This document shows positions 8,991 through 17,945 of a stretch of 64,000 bases of DNA, piece after piece. The stretch is from Actinosynnema sp. ALI-1.44 (GTDB lineage: Bacteria > Actinomycetota > Actinomycetes > Mycobacteriales > Pseudonocardiaceae), in the NCBI RefSeq assembly GCF_001984155.1, contig NZ_MTQO01000053.1, positions 744,001 through 808,000 on the forward strand, read 5' to 3'. Every line of letters starts with the position of its first letter. The stretch's first letter is position 1. The notes beneath the pieces were generated by a model that was given only the letters and a program-made list of their open reading frames with translations, was not told where the DNA came from and searched no databases. The translations under genes were made by a program, and so were the position numbers.

Positions 8991-8991
8991 C

Positions 8992-9963
8992 ATGAAGCGG
9001 ACCATCAGGATCGGAACCCGCGGCAGCGCGTTGGCGCTGACGCAGACCACAATGGTCGCCGACGCGCTTGAGCGCGATGGCGACGTGAACGTCGAGCTCG
9101 TCACCGTGAGCACGCCCGGTGACCGCTCGTCGAAGCCGATCGCCGAGATCGGCGTCGGTGTGTTCACGTCGGCCCTTCGCGACGCGCTCGCCGACGACGA
9201 GGTGGACGTCGCTGTCCACTCCTACAAGGACTTGCCCACCGCACCGGACTCTCGGCTCGCGCTCGCGGCTGTGCCGCAACGCGAGGACCCGAGGGACGCG
9301 TTGGTGGCGCGGGACGGGCTGACGCTCGGCGAGCTGCCGCCCGGATCGACCGTTGGCACGGGTTCCCCGCGCCGAGCCGCCCAGCTGGAAGCGCTGGGCC
9401 TCGGGCTGCGGATCGTCGGCCTGCGGGGCAATGTGGACACTCGGGTGCGCAAGGTCACCGACGGCGAACTGGATGCGGTCGTCCTTGCCAAGGCCGGTCT
9501 TTCCAGGCTCGGCCGCCTCGACGTGATCACCGAGGTGCTCGAACCGATCCAGATGCTGCCCGCCCCCGCGCAGGGTGCGCTCGCGGTCGAGTGCCGTGTC
9601 GACGACGTGGACGTCGAACACCTTCTTCGCTCCATTGTGGACGATCAAGCCACCAGGGCTGCTGTAGCCGCTGAGCGGGCCATGCTGGCCAAGCTCGAAG
9701 CGGGCTGCAACGCGCCCGTTGGCGCACTGGCCGATGTCGTGGAGGACCTCGACGACGACGGGCGCGTGGTGATGCGCCTGTCGTTGCGCGGTGTCGCTGC
9801 GGTGTACGCGAAGGACGACAGCGGCAACCCCGTTGTCGTCGACCTGATTCGCGCTTCGGCCACTGGTGACCTGACCGCTGCCGAGCAGCTTGGCCGTGAC
9901 CTGGCCGCGGAACTGCTCGACCTCGGCGCCGGAGTGCTCTCCGGCCCCGAGAGCCGTAGTTGA
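8992..9963 (+). CDS. hemC: Hydroxymethylbilane synthase (porphobilinogen deaminase)
   Basis: A 323-aa cytosolic enzyme that links four porphobilinogens into hydroxymethylbilane. The N-terminus [15 protein letters not shown] is the family signature. The cysteine carrying the dipyrromethane cofactor is in [13 protein letters not shown] (about Cys239). The ATG is 1 nt after the hemA stop, so the gene is coupled within the rex-hem operon. The length is typical. Confidence 0.95.
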   Translation: MKRTIRIGTRGSALALTQTTMVADALERDGDVNVELVTVSTPGDRSSKPIAEIGVGVFTSALRDALADDEVDVAVHSYKDLPTAPDSRLALAAVPQREDPRDALVARDGLTLGELPPGSTVGTGSPRRAAQLEALGLGLRIVGLRGNVDTRVRKVTDGELDAVVLAKAGLSRLGRLDVITEVLEPIQMLPAPAQGALAVECRVDDVDVEHLLRSIVDDQATRAAVAAERAMLAKLEAGCNAPVGALADVVEDLDDDGRVVMRLSLRGVAAVYAKDDSGNPVVVDLIRASATGDLTAAEQLGRDLAAELLDLGAGVLSGPESRS

Positions 9964-9979
9964 TGGGAAGTGCCCTGAA

Positions 9980-11512
9980 ATGACGACCAATGCACGTAAG
10001 GCCCCTGGCCGCGTCGCATTCGTAGGCTCCGGCCCCGGCGACGCCGGGCTGCTGACGGTTCGCGCACGCGAGCTGATCGAGCGTGCCGAGCTCGTGGTGA
10101 CCGACCCGGACGTACCGGCGGGTGTGCTGGCGTACGCCAAGGCGGACGCGGAGGTGCGGCCCGCTGTCGGCCAGCCCGCCGATGTCGCCAAGGACCTCGC
10201 CAACGAGGCGAAGGCCGGCCGTTCGGTGGTCCGCCTCGTCTCCGGTGACCCGTTGACGCAGTCCGCCGTGGTCGCCGAGACCCAGGCGGTCGCCAAGAGC
10301 ACCGCCTCGTACGACGTGATCCCCGGTGTGCCCGCGGGCACGGCGGTCCCGGCGTACGCCGGTGTCGCGCTCGGCTCGCAACACACCGAAGTGGACGTTC
10401 GCGGAACTGTGGACTGGGCCGGTCTCGCCGGTGTGCAGGGCCCGCTCGTCCTGCACGCCAGCGCGAGCCACCTCGCCGAAGCCGCGTCCTCCTTGGTCGA
10501 GCACGGTCTCGCGCCGCAGACCCCGGTCGCCGTCACCTCCGACGGCACGGGTTCGTCGCAGCGCACGATCGACACCACGCTCGCTTCCCTTGCCGCGGAC
10601 GCGGGTGAGCTCGTCGGGCACCTCGTCGTCACTGTGGGGCAAGAGGTCGCCGCCCGCTCCAAGCTGTCGTGGTGGGAGTCCCGCGCGCTCTACGGCTGGA
10701 AGGTCCTCGTGCCGCGCACGAAGGACCAGGCGCAGGAGATGAGCGAGCGGCTGCGCATCCACGGCGCGATCCCGTCCGAGGTGCCGACGATCTCCGTCGA
10801 GCCGCCGCGCAGCCCCGCGCAGATGGAGCGGTCGGTCAAGGGCCTGGTGGACGGTCGCTACCAGTGGGTCGTCTTCACGTCCACCAACGCCGTCCGCGCT
10901 GTGTGGGAGAAGTTCTCCGAGTTCGGTCTGGACGCTCGCGCGTTCTCCGGCGTGAAGATCGCCTGTGTCGGTGAGTCGACGGCGGCCCGCGTGCGGTCGT
11001 TCGGCATCATCCCCGAGCTGATCCCGTCGGGTGAGCAGTCCAGTGAGGGCCTGCTCGCGGACTTCCCGCCGTACGACGACATCCTCGACCCGGTCGACCG
11101 GGTTCTGTTGCCACGGGCCGACATCGCCACCGAGACGCTGGCGGCCGGTCTGCGCGACCGCGGCTGGGAGATCGACGACGTGACGGCGTACCGCACGGTG
11201 CGCGCCGCGCCGCCGCCCGCCGAGACCCGCGAGATGATCAAGACCGGCGGCTTCGACGCGGTCTGCTTCACCTCGTCGTCCACGGTCCGCAACCTCGTGG
11301 GTATCGCGGGAAAGCCGCACGCTCGCACGCTCGTCGCCTGCATCGGCCCGAAGACCGCGGAGACCGCGCGTGAGTTCGGTCTGCGCGTGGACGTGCAGCC
11401 CGAGGTCCCGCAGATCCCGGCGCTGGTCGACGCGCTCGCCGAGCACGCCGCCCGGCTCCGCGCCGAGGGCGCGCTGCCTCCGCCGCGCAAGACGAAGCGG
11501 GCTCGTCGCTGA
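9980..11512 (+). CDS. hemD: HemD fused to a degenerate uroporphyrinogen-III methyltransferase domain
   Basis: A 510-aa two-domain protein. Residues about 8-235 are an SAM-dependent SUMT/CobA-type domain ([15 protein letters not shown] at the start). Residues about 245-495 are uroporphyrinogen-III synthase ([26 protein letters not shown]), which cyclises hydroxymethylbilane. The methyltransferase half looks eroded: the usual GGDP loop reads [10 protein letters not shown], and the PGVTSA-type motif reads [14 protein letters not shown]. Uroporphyrinogen methylation toward siroheme/B12 is therefore doubtful, while HemD activity is expected. It starts 16 nt after hemC and overlaps hemB (TGATG). 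Similar fusions are common in actinobacteria. Confidence 0.9.
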   Translation: MTTNARKAPGRVAFVGSGPGDAGLLTVRARELIERAELVVTDPDVPAGVLAYAKADAEVRPAVGQPADVAKDLANEAKAGRSVVRLVSGDPLTQSAVVAETQAVAKSTASYDVIPGVPAGTAVPAYAGVALGSQHTEVDVRGTVDWAGLAGVQGPLVLHASASHLAEAASSLVEHGLAPQTPVAVTSDGTGSSQRTIDTTLASLAADAGELVGHLVVTVGQEVAARSKLSWWESRALYGWKVLVPRTKDQAQEMSERLRIHGAIPSEVPTISVEPPRSPAQMERSVKGLVDGRYQWVVFTSTNAVRAVWEKFSEFGLDARAFSGVKIACVGESTAARVRSFGIIPELIPSGEQSSEGLLADFPPYDDILDPVDRVLLPRADIATETLAAGLRDRGWEIDDVTAYRTVRAAPPPAETREMIKTGGFDAVCFTSSSTVRNLVGIAGKPHARTLVACIGPKTAETAREFGLRVDVQPEVPQIPALVDALAEHAARLRAEGALPPPRKTKRARR

Positions 11513-12489
11513 TGTTCCCGAGTCATCGTCCCCGCCGGTTGCGCCGCACCGCGGCGCTCCGGCGGATGGTGAGCGAGACGACGATCCGGCCGGACCAGTT
11601 GATCCTGCCGATGTTCGTCAAGGAAGGGCTGACCGAGCCCGTCGCGCTGGCCTCGATGCCCGGTGTGGTCCAGCACAGCCGTGACTCGCTGCGCAAAGCC
11701 GCGGTCGAGGCCGTGCAGGCCGGTGTCGGCGGCCTGATGCTGTTCGGTGTGCCGGAGAAGCACGACGCGGTCGGCTCGGGCGGGACGGACCCTGACGGGA
11801 TCCTGAACGTCGCCCTGCGTGACGTCCGGGCCGAGGTCGGCGACAGCGCGGTGATCATGTCGGACCTGTGCCTCGACGAGTTCACCGACCACGGCCACTG
11901 CGGTGTGCTCGACGCGCACGGCAACGTGGACAACGACGCGACGCTGGAGATCTACGCCGAGATGGCGCTGGCCCAGGCACGCGCGGGTGCGCACGTGCTC
12001 GGACCGAGCGGCATGATGGACGGCCAGGTCGGCGTGATCCGTGCCGCGCTCGACGACGCGGGTCTCCAGGACATCGGCATCCTCGCCTACTCGTCCAAGT
12101 ACGCGTCGGCGTTCTTCGGGCCGTTCCGCGACGCGGTGGACTCGCAGCTCAAGGGCGACCGCAAGGCCTACCAGCAGGACCCGGGCAACGTCAGGGAGTC
12201 GCTGCGCGAGGTGCAGCTGGACCTGGCCGAGGGCGCGGACATGGTGATGGTCAAGCCCGCCCTGGCCTACCTGGACGTGATCAGGGCGACCGCGGAGATC
12301 TCGGACGTGCCGGTGGCGGCCTACCAGGTCTCCGGCGAGTACTCGATGATCGAGGCGGCGGCCGCGAACGGCTGGCTGGACCGGCGCCGCACGATCATGG
12401 AAGTGCTCACGTCGATCCGCCGCGCCGGTGCCGACGTGGTGCTCACGTACTGGGCGGTCGAGGTCGCGGGCTGGCTGCGCGAGGGCTGA
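11512..12489 (+). CDS. hemB: Porphobilinogen synthase (delta-aminolevulinate dehydratase)
   Basis: A 325-aa enzyme condensing two 5-aminolevulinates to porphobilinogen. The two active-site lysines are in [17 protein letters not shown] and [14 protein letters not shown]. The metal-site segment reads [14 protein letters not shown]. It has Cys at about 120 and 130 but Asp at about 122, where Zn enzymes have a third Cys and Mg enzymes have none. It ends the rex-hemACDB cluster and shares one base with hemD. Confidence 0.95.
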   Translation: MFPSHRPRRLRRTAALRRMVSETTIRPDQLILPMFVKEGLTEPVALASMPGVVQHSRDSLRKAAVEAVQAGVGGLMLFGVPEKHDAVGSGGTDPDGILNVALRDVRAEVGDSAVIMSDLCLDEFTDHGHCGVLDAHGNVDNDATLEIYAEMALAQARAGAHVLGPSGMMDGQVGVIRAALDDAGLQDIGILAYSSKYASAFFGPFRDAVDSQLKGDRKAYQQDPGNVRESLREVQLDLAEGADMVMVKPALAYLDVIRATAEISDVPVAAYQVSGEYSMIEAAAANGWLDRRRTIMEVLTSIRRAGADVVLTYWAVEVAGWLREG

Positions 12490-12492
12490 GGG

Positions 12493-12498
12493 TACCGT
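12493..12498 (+). promoter_or_regulatory. -10 element, leaderless start of 12506 gene
   Basis: TACCGT lies 7 nt before GTG 12506, immediately after the hemB stop. It suggests that the membrane-protein genes downstream have their own leaderless promoter as well as possible read-through. Confidence 0.4.
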
Positions 12499-12505
12499 TC
12501 GCCTT

Positions 12506-12967
12506 GTGACGACGAGTTCAGGCAAATCGGGCCCGGTGCCGACGGTGGCGCCGCGGATCGTCAATAGCGCGTTCTGGCTGGCCATCGTCGGTTTGAGCAT
12601 CATCGTGCTGGTTTCGGTGATCGCACTCGCCGCCAAGGAGCAGACGATCACGCTCACCATCGAGGCCCAGGCCCAGAAACCTCCGGACCAGCGGTTCTCC
12701 CCGGAGCAGATCCGCGGCGGGATCACCCTCGGCGTCTGGCTGAACCTGGGGTTCTCGGTCGTGCTCGGTCTGCTGGCCGCCTACTTCGTCCGCGAGGTAC
12801 GCGCCGGTGACCGCAGGTCGCGGACCAGGTTCACAGTGGTGGCGGGCCTGATCACGGTCATGCTGTTCTTCCTGGGGAGCCTGCTCGCGCTGGTCGGTCT
12901 GCTGTGTGTCCTCGTGGCCGTCGGGTTGTTGTTCTCCGCCACCTCGACCCGCTTCCTGAACGAGTAG
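12506..12967 (+). CDS. Four-helix membrane protein, unknown function
   Basis: A 153-aa protein. Hydrophobic segments lie at about 23-43, 71-92, 104-122 and 124-142, separated by a polar loop (ITLTIEAQAQKPPDQRF) between the first two. No catalytic motif is visible. It follows hemB by 16 nt. Small membrane proteins at this position also follow hemB in mycobacteria (Rv0513/Rv0514 area). The next gene has similar general architecture, so the two may form a membrane pair. GTG 12506 fits the -10 spacing; upstream in-frame starts would lie inside hemB. Confidence 0.75.
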   Translation: MTTSSGKSGPVPTVAPRIVNSAFWLAIVGLSIIVLVSVIALAAKEQTITLTIEAQAQKPPDQRFSPEQIRGGITLGVWLNLGFSVVLGLLAAYFVREVRAGDRRSRTRFTVVAGLITVMLFFLGSLLALVGLLCVLVAVGLLFSATSTRFLNE

Positions 12968-12981
12968 TAGGGGCTTGCGCC

Positions 12982-13467
12982 GTGTCTGATCCGCTGTTCC
13001 CCGCGCCGAAGTACCCGGTGCCCGACCAGCCGAAGCCGGAGAAACCCCCGGTGCCGAAGGAAGTGAACATCGCCTTCGCGGTCTGGGTGTTCAGCGCGGT
13101 GGCGTCCGCGATCGTGCAGGCCGTGCGGGACGCGGACGTGTTCGTCGACCAGTTCATGAGGCAGTACGCGAACCAGCCCGCGGCGCAGCAGTTGCCGCAG
13201 GGCACGGTGAAGACGATGTTCTACATCGCGCTGGTCGTCGTCGGGCTGCTGATGTTGTTCTTCGCGTGGAAGATGCGGTCCGGCCGCAACTGGGCGCGGA
13301 TCCTGCTCACCGCGCTCGCCGTGTTCGGCCTGGTCGCCACGGTCGGCCTGACCGACTGGCTCACGCTGGCGTCGGTGGTGGTCACCGCGACCGGGCTGGT
13401 GTACATGTACATGCCCGCGTCCAACGCGTACTTCCGCAGCTTCCGGAAGGTGCCACCCGCACGATGA
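12982..13467 (+). CDS. Multi-pass membrane protein with Pro-rich N-terminus
   Basis: A 161-aa protein. The first 27 residues are rich in Pro and Lys (PKYPVPDQPKPEKPPVPKE) and probably cytosolic. Four hydrophobic segments follow at about 28-47, 75-92, 103-119 and 122-142, and it ends in a basic tail (SFRKVPPAR). Unknown function. It is 14 nt downstream of the previous membrane gene and overlaps the next by 4 nt (ATGA), so the three are probably co-expressed. Confidence 0.75.
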   Translation: MSDPLFPAPKYPVPDQPKPEKPPVPKEVNIAFAVWVFSAVASAIVQAVRDADVFVDQFMRQYANQPAAQQLPQGTVKTMFYIALVVVGLLMLFFAWKMRSGRNWARILLTALAVFGLVATVGLTDWLTLASVVVTATGLVYMYMPASNAYFRSFRKVPPAR

Positions 13468-13898
13468 CGGCGCCGGTCTTCTACTCCGAACCCGGCTCCA
13501 CGTGGTGGCCGGTGCTGTGGGGACCGGTTTTCGCGCTCGTCGGCGCGCTCGTGGAGTGGTTGACCGGGCCCGTGCACGTACTGGCGTGGGTGATCGTCAC
13601 CTTCCTGTTCGCGGGCGGCGCCGCGGTGTGGGTGCAGGCCAGGCGCCGGATCTGCTCGGTCGAGCTGACCCACCTGACGTTGCGGCAGGGCCGTGAGGAA
13701 CTGCCGCTCGAGCGGATCGCGGCGGCGGACGAGGAGGTCGGGACGCCGATGGCGGCCCGTGTCCTCGGTGGTGGGCTCGCCGTGCCCCGCAAGTTCGAGT
13801 CGGTGCCGTTGAAGCTGACCGACGGCACGTCGGTGCTCGCGTGGGCCAAGGACGGCGAGGCTCTCCGGGCTGCTCTGCGCGATCGGATCGAGTCGTGA
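13464..13898 (+). CDS. Two-helix membrane protein, DUF3093-like
   Basis: A 144-aa protein with two N-terminal membrane helices (about 14-31 and 38-57). A cytosolic domain of about 85 residues follows (SVELTHLTLRQGREELPLERIAAADEEV), resembling the DUF3093 layout: two helices plus a small beta-rich domain with an arginine-linked turn. The ATG overlaps the preceding stop. The DUF3093 assignment is a memory-based guess; a profile search would settle it. Confidence 0.65.
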   Translation: MTAPVFYSEPGSTWWPVLWGPVFALVGALVEWLTGPVHVLAWVIVTFLFAGGAAVWVQARRRICSVELTHLTLRQGREELPLERIAAADEEVGTPMAARVLGGGLAVPRKFESVPLKLTDGTSVLAWAKDGEALRAALRDRIES

Positions 13899-13911
13899 GA
13901 AGCTGCATGGC

Positions 13912-14253
13912 GTGACCGCCCAGCCGAAGACCGCATCCGAGCAGGAGCCGGAACTTCCGCCGCTGCCGCCGGTGCGCGCCAAGCTGAACCAGCCGAAGCG
14001 AGCCCTCGTCGCCGCCGCGGAGCTGCTGGTCGCGGCGGGGCTGGTCTGGCTGGCGTTCTGGTTGTGGCCGATGAGCGTCGCGACCATCACCACGGTGTTC
14101 GACGACGGCCGTCCGCCGCTCGTGTCGCACCGCTACTTCGGGCACTGGATGTCGTTGTCCATCTTGTCCGGGACGGTCGCGGCCGTGCTGATCGTCGACG
14201 CCGTCCGCCAGCTGATGCTGGCCGCCAGGGCCCGTCCCAAGCACCAGGCCTGA
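13912..14253 (+). CDS. Small two-helix membrane protein
   Basis: A 113-aa protein. It has a proline-rich cytosolic N-terminus (EPELPPLPPVRAKLNQPK), then hydrophobic segments at about 31-51 and 79-99, and ends ARARPKHQA. Unknown function. It starts at GTG 13912, 13 nt after the previous gene, and is the last member of the four-gene membrane group before a permease remnant. Confidence 0.65.
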   Translation: MTAQPKTASEQEPELPPLPPVRAKLNQPKRALVAAAELLVAAGLVWLAFWLWPMSVATITTVFDDGRPPLVSHRYFGHWMSLSILSGTVAAVLIVDAVRQLMLAARARPKHQA

Positions 14254-14351
14254 AGACAGGGCCTCACGCTCCCAGCCAACTCCCAGGTCCCTTCCAGCTG
14301 ACTGGGATCTGCCGCGTCGAGCATTGCCGCCATGGGACGCGGACGCCGTGC

Positions 14352-14740
14352 GTGGCTGATCAACGGGGCTCGTCGGGCCTGGAGAACGCCGACGACACGG
14401 CGATCGCCCCGCTGACCGCGGTGCAGAACTCGTTGACCGGCTACGGCCAGGTCAACCAGATCCTCGTCCAGGCAACGAGTTCCGACTCGATGTCGGCGGC
14501 GCAGGCTGAGATCACGGCGATCCTGACCGCGCGGCACCGGATCTCCGCGAACCAGCCCGCGGACTTCCGGGTGCTGAGCCAGGAGCAGTTGCTGGCGACC
14601 AGGACGACGGCGACCGAGACGTTCACCGTGCTGCTGGCGTCGGTCGCGGCGATCTCGTTGCTGGTCGGCGGGATCGGCGTCACGAACATCATGGTCGCGC
14701 GGCGTCGCTGCGCCCCATCGAAGCCCTACGACCCGACTAG
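14352..14740 (+). pseudogene. Decayed MacB-type ABC transporter permease
   Basis: The frame from 14352 to about 14699 translates to the middle of a MacB/FtsX permease. DDTAIAPLTAVQNSLTGYGQ and LVQATSSDSMSAAQAEI come from the periplasmic part, and LLASVAAISLLVGGIGVTNI from a membrane helix that ends at NIMVA. Family members continue with an ERTREIG-type motif and about 100 more residues. Here the frame breaks, and a shift at 14702 gives ASLRPIEALRPD followed by TAG 14738-14740, the usual permease C-terminus. The first several hundred residues are also missing. The remnant thus carries an N-terminal truncation and an internal deletion with frameshift. No ATPase gene is nearby. Confidence 0.8.
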
Positions 14741-14753
14741 GAGAAACACAGCG

Positions 14754-15293
14754 ATGAGCCAGCAGAACCCCGAGCACGTGACAGCGACCCCGGTGGCTGG
14801 ATCGGACGACCTCGACAAGGAACTGACCCAGGCCAAACGCGGCCTGTCCAAGCTGACGATCGGCCTCGGTGTGGTGGCACTGGCCCTGGTGGCGTTCTTC
14901 GGCGGGGTCTGGACCCACTCGGCGGTCGCGGGATCGCCGACAGCGGCGCCGCAGCAACCCCAACGCCCCGGCGGCGGCGGTGGCCGGATCATCACCGGGC
15001 CGGGCCAGGGGCCGGGTGACGGCCAGGGACAAGGGCCGGGCGGCGGCCAGGGAGGGGGCGGTTTGCGTGGCGGGACGGCTGGCACGGTGGATCGTGTGGA
15101 GGGCAACACGATCTACGTGAAGCAGCCGGACGGAACCGAGGTCAAGGTGACCACTTCGGACTCGACCAAGGTGGAGACGACCACGGCGGGCAAGCTGTCC
15201 GACGTCACACCCGGCTCGTCCGTCGTGGTCCAGGGGCAGCGCGGCGAGGACGGTGTGACCGCGAACACCATCACCAAACGCCCCACGCCCTGA
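14754..15293 (+). CDS. DUF5666 membrane-anchored protein
   Basis: A 179-aa protein. After a polar N-terminus comes one membrane helix at about 36-54. A Gly/Pro/Gln-rich linker (about 62-105, repeats of GQGPG) follows, and then a beta-rich DUF5666-type domain (TAGTVDRVEGNTIYVKQPDG, VQGQRGEDGVTANTI). It starts at ATG 14754 with TAGGAG just upstream; the first bases of that site are the stop codon of the permease remnant. DUF5666 genes often accompany MacB-type exporters, so it is probably the surviving partner of the decayed permease. The frame is also open through the remnant, so an automatic caller may predict a false fusion. Confidence 0.8.
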   Translation: MSQQNPEHVTATPVAGSDDLDKELTQAKRGLSKLTIGLGVVALALVAFFGGVWTHSAVAGSPTAAPQQPQRPGGGGGRIITGPGQGPGDGQGQGPGGGQGGGGLRGGTAGTVDRVEGNTIYVKQPDGTEVKVTTSDSTKVETTTAGKLSDVTPGSSVVVQGQRGEDGVTANTITKRPTP

Positions 15294-15310
15294 AGGACCT
15301 ATGGCCCTTG
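15293..15310 (+). terminator. Weak hairpin after DUF5666 gene
   Basis: AAGGACC and GGCCCTT flank TAT, giving a seven-pair stem with one mismatch, directly after the stop codon. There is no U-tract, so termination is only a possibility. Confidence 0.3.
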
Positions 15311-15370
15311 CCCATGCCGGGTCGTTGACCGTGCGTCAGGCCACTTTCCGGGACCTGTAAGACTGACCGC

Positions 15371-16681
15371 GTGAGCACAGGTGTTGAGCAGGTCAAGACC
15401 TCGGCCCAGTTGTTCGAGCGCGCGAGTGCCGTGATCCCCGGCGGGGTGAACTCGCCGGTGCGGGCGTTCCACTCGGTGGGCGGGACGCCGAGGTTCATGG
15501 TCAAGGGCGCGGGCACGTACCTCTGGGACGCCGACGGCAACCGGTACGTCGACCTGGTCAGCTCGTGGGGCCCGATGATCCTCGGCCACGCGCACCCGCA
15601 GGTCGTCGAGGCCGTCCGCGAGGCCGCGGTGAACGGGCTGTCCTTCGGCACGCCCACCGCGGGCGAGATCGAGCTCGCCGAGGAGATCGTCGAGCGCGTC
15701 GCTCCCGTCGAGCAGGTGCGGCTGGTCAACTCGGGGACCGAGGCCACGATGAGCGCCATCCGCCTGGCGCGGGGCTTCACCGGCCGTACGAAGGTCGTCA
15801 AGTTCGCGGGCTGCTACCACGGTCACGTCGACGCCCTGCTGGCCGAAGCGGGGTCCGGCGTGGCCACACTGGGCCTGCCGACCACGCCAGGGGTCACCGG
15901 CGCCCAAGCCGGGGACACCATTGTCCTTCCGTACAACGACATCGACGCCGTGCGCGCGGCTTTCGAGGAACACGGCGACACGATCGCCGCTGTCATCACG
16001 GAGGCCGCCGCGGGCAACATGGGTGCCGTCGCGCCGGTCAACGGGTTCAACGAAGGACTGCGGTCGCTCACCAACCAGTACGGCGCGCTGCTGATCATCG
16101 ACGAGGTCATGACGGGCTTCCGGGTCAGCGCCGCGGGCTGGTTCGGCATCGAGGGCGTCCCCGGTGACCTGTACACCTTCGGCAAGGTCATGTCCGGCGG
16201 GCTGCCCGCGGCGGCGTTCGGCGGCCGGGCCGACGTGATGGCCAGGCTGGCCCCGCTGGGCCCGGTCTACCAGGCCGGGACGCTGTCCGGGAACCCGGTC
16301 GCGGTCGCCGCCGGGCTCGCGAACCTGCGCAACGCCGACGCGGCCGTCTACGACAAGCTCGACGCCAACGCACACAAGCTGGGAGCGCTGTTCACCGACG
16401 CGCTCACCGCGAAGAGCGTGCCGCACCGGGTCCAGTACGCGGGCAATCTGGTGAGCGTGTTCTTCACGGAAGACCTGGTCACCGACTACGAAGGTGCCAA
16501 GAAAGCCGACACCTGGCGGTTCCCCGCGTTCTTCCACGCGTTGCTCGAACGCGGTGTGTACGGGCCACCCAGCGCCTACGAGGCATGGTTCGTGAACGCG
16601 GCCATCGACGACGAGGCGTTCGACGTCATCGCCGACGCGTTGCCCCACGCGGCGGCCGCGGCCGCGGAGGCAGTCAAGTGA
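15371..16681 (+). CDS. hemL: Glutamate-1-semialdehyde 2,1-aminomutase
   Basis: A 436-aa PLP enzyme converting glutamate-1-semialdehyde (from HemA) into 5-aminolevulinate. [19 protein letters not shown] binds the cofactor phosphate, [17 protein letters not shown] contains the PLP aspartate, and the Schiff-base lysine is in [16 protein letters not shown] (about Lys271). The early [13 protein letters not shown] is a family signature. It starts at GTG 15371 without a clear ribosome-binding site. It overlaps the phosphatase gene by 4 nt (GTGA). It is separate from hemACDB but heads a heme-related operon with the cytochrome c genes, matching the Rv0524-Rv0529 order. Confidence 0.95.
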   Translation: MSTGVEQVKTSAQLFERASAVIPGGVNSPVRAFHSVGGTPRFMVKGAGTYLWDADGNRYVDLVSSWGPMILGHAHPQVVEAVREAAVNGLSFGTPTAGEIELAEEIVERVAPVEQVRLVNSGTEATMSAIRLARGFTGRTKVVKFAGCYHGHVDALLAEAGSGVATLGLPTTPGVTGAQAGDTIVLPYNDIDAVRAAFEEHGDTIAAVITEAAAGNMGAVAPVNGFNEGLRSLTNQYGALLIIDEVMTGFRVSAAGWFGIEGVPGDLYTFGKVMSGGLPAAAFGGRADVMARLAPLGPVYQAGTLSGNPVAVAAGLANLRNADAAVYDKLDANAHKLGALFTDALTAKSVPHRVQYAGNLVSVFFTEDLVTDYEGAKKADTWRFPAFFHALLERGVYGPPSAYEAWFVNAAIDDEAFDVIADALPHAAAAAAEAVK

Positions 16682-17307
16682 CCCGCACGATCGTCCACAT
16701 GCTCCGGCACGGCGAGGTCCACAACCCCACGGGCATCCTGTACGGCCGTCTGCCCGGCTTTCACCTGTCGGACCTGGGTCGCCGTCAGGCGCTGACCGTG
16801 GCGGAGTTCCTCAAGGACCGTGACATCACGCACGTCGTGGCGTCGCCGTTGCAGCGTGCGCAGGAGACCGCGCGGCCGATCGCGGACTCGCAGCAGCTCG
16901 AACTGGCCACCGACGACCGGCTGATCGAGTCGGAGAACGTGTTCGAGGGCCACAAGGTGTCGGTCGGCGCGGGCTCGTTGAGCTCGCCGAAGCACTGGAA
17001 GCACCTGACCAACCCGTTCCGGCCATCCTGGGGCGAGGCGTACCTGAAGATCGCGCACCGCATGCTCGGTGCCGCGCAACGCGCGCGGGCGGCGGCCGTG
17101 GGTCACGAGGCGGTGTGCGTGTCGCACCAGCTGCCGATCTGGACGCTGCGCCGCTTCCTGGAGGGCAAGCGGATGTGGCACGACCCTCGCAACCGCGAGT
17201 GCTCGCTGGCGTCGCTGACCAGCCTGGAGTTCGAGGACGAGCAGCTGGTCCGGATCCGCTACCAGGAGCCCGCCGGTGCCACGGACCCGAAGGTGACGGG
17301 CGCATGA
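16678..17307 (+). CDS. Histidine phosphatase family protein
   Basis: A 209-aa member of the phosphoglycerate-mutase-like superfamily. The catalytic motif is MLRHGE near the N-terminus. [13 protein letters not shown] is the second conserved segment, and the distal histidine is in [10 protein letters not shown]. The start GTG overlaps the hemL stop and the end overlaps the ccsX start (ATGA). The position between hemL and the cytochrome c maturation genes is conserved in actinobacteria (Rv0525-like), but the substrate is unknown. Confidence 0.85.
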   Translation: MTRTIVHMLRHGEVHNPTGILYGRLPGFHLSDLGRRQALTVAEFLKDRDITHVVASPLQRAQETARPIADSQQLELATDDRLIESENVFEGHKVSVGAGSLSSPKHWKHLTNPFRPSWGEAYLKIAHRMLGAAQRARAAAVGHEAVCVSHQLPIWTLRRFLEGKRMWHDPRNRECSLASLTSLEFEDEQLVRIRYQEPAGATDPKVTGA

Positions 17308-17876
17308 GAAGGCTCGCGATCGCAGCCGCGCTGCTCGTCCTGGCTGGGTGTTCGACAGGCACGGACGCGGTCGTGCGCGGCACGGAGTTCGACTTCGTCG
17401 CGCCGGGCGGCAAGCTGGAGATCGCCTACGACGCCGCCGACCGCAAGCCGTTGCCGGACATCACCGGCGACAGCCTGCTGGAGCCCGGCAAGCAGATCAA
17501 GCTGTCCGACTACGCGGGCAAGGTCGTCCTGATCAACATCTGGGGCGCGTGGTGCGGGCCGTGCCGCTCGGAAGCCCCGGAGTTGGAGGAGCTGTACAAG
17601 GCGCGCAAGGACAAGGGTGTGCAGGTGCTGGGCATCGACGTCCGGGACGACATCCGCACCCAGCCCGAGGACTTCATGCGCGACCGCGGCCTGACCTACC
17701 CGTCGATCTACGACCCGGGCAGCCGGTCTCTGCTCGGCCTCAAGGGCTATCCGCGCAACGCGGTGCCCAGCTCGATCATCCTGGACAAGCAGCACCGGGT
17801 GGCCCAGGTGTTCCTGATCGGCAAGCTGAAGTCGGACTTCGAGCCGGTCCTCGACAAGCTCCTCGCCGAGAGCTGA
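17304..17876 (+). CDS. TlpA/ResA-like thioredoxin lipoprotein
   Basis: A 190-aa exported thioredoxin-fold protein. The signal peptide ends in a lipobox LAGC (Cys at about 16). The redox motif WCGPC lies in INIWGAWCGPCRSEAPELEE, and the cis-proline is in NAVPSS. It probably keeps apocytochrome c heme-binding cysteines reduced, taking electrons from CcdA encoded next. It belongs to the System II cytochrome c maturation cluster, is coupled by overlap to the phosphatase gene and precedes ccdA by about 70 bp. Confidence 0.88.
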   Translation: MRRLAIAAALLVLAGCSTGTDAVVRGTEFDFVAPGGKLEIAYDAADRKPLPDITGDSLLEPGKQIKLSDYAGKVVLINIWGAWCGPCRSEAPELEELYKARKDKGVQVLGIDVRDDIRTQPEDFMRDRGLTYPSIYDPGSRSLLGLKGYPRNAVPSSIILDKQHRVAQVFLIGKLKSDFEPVLDKLLAES

Positions 17877-17884
17877 TGTGACCA

Positions 17885-17898
17885 GGGACCTAGGTCCC
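17885..17898. promoter_or_regulatory. 14-bp perfect palindrome, DosR/OsdR-like box
   Basis: GGGACCTAGGTCCC is fully self-complementary. It matches the DosR/DevR core GGGACTWWAGTCCC at 12 of 14 positions. It lies 48 bp before the ccdA start and just after the thioredoxin gene. It could be a response-regulator site or an accidental palindrome. Confidence 0.35.
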
Positions 17899-17932
17899 GG
17901 GTGCCGGTGGGGGCGGTGTCCAGGTCCGTGCC

Positions 17933-17938
17933 TACGCT
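17933..17938 (+). promoter_or_regulatory. -10 element, leaderless start of ccdA
   Basis: TACGCT lies 7 nt before GTG 17946, with no Shine-Dalgarno sequence between. No recognisable -35 is present. Confidence 0.4.
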
Positions 17939-17945
17939 CTGATGC

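Noticed and set aside
7299-9167. 622-codon minus-strand open frame opposite rex-hemA-hemC
   Set aside because: It is a shadow of three well-supported genes in other frames and has no recognisable domain.
14064-15293. Single 409-codon gene covering the small membrane gene end, permease remnant and DUF5666 protein
   Set aside because: The pieces belong to different families; the DUF5666 part has its own TAGGAG ribosome site, and the permease C-terminus is in another frame.
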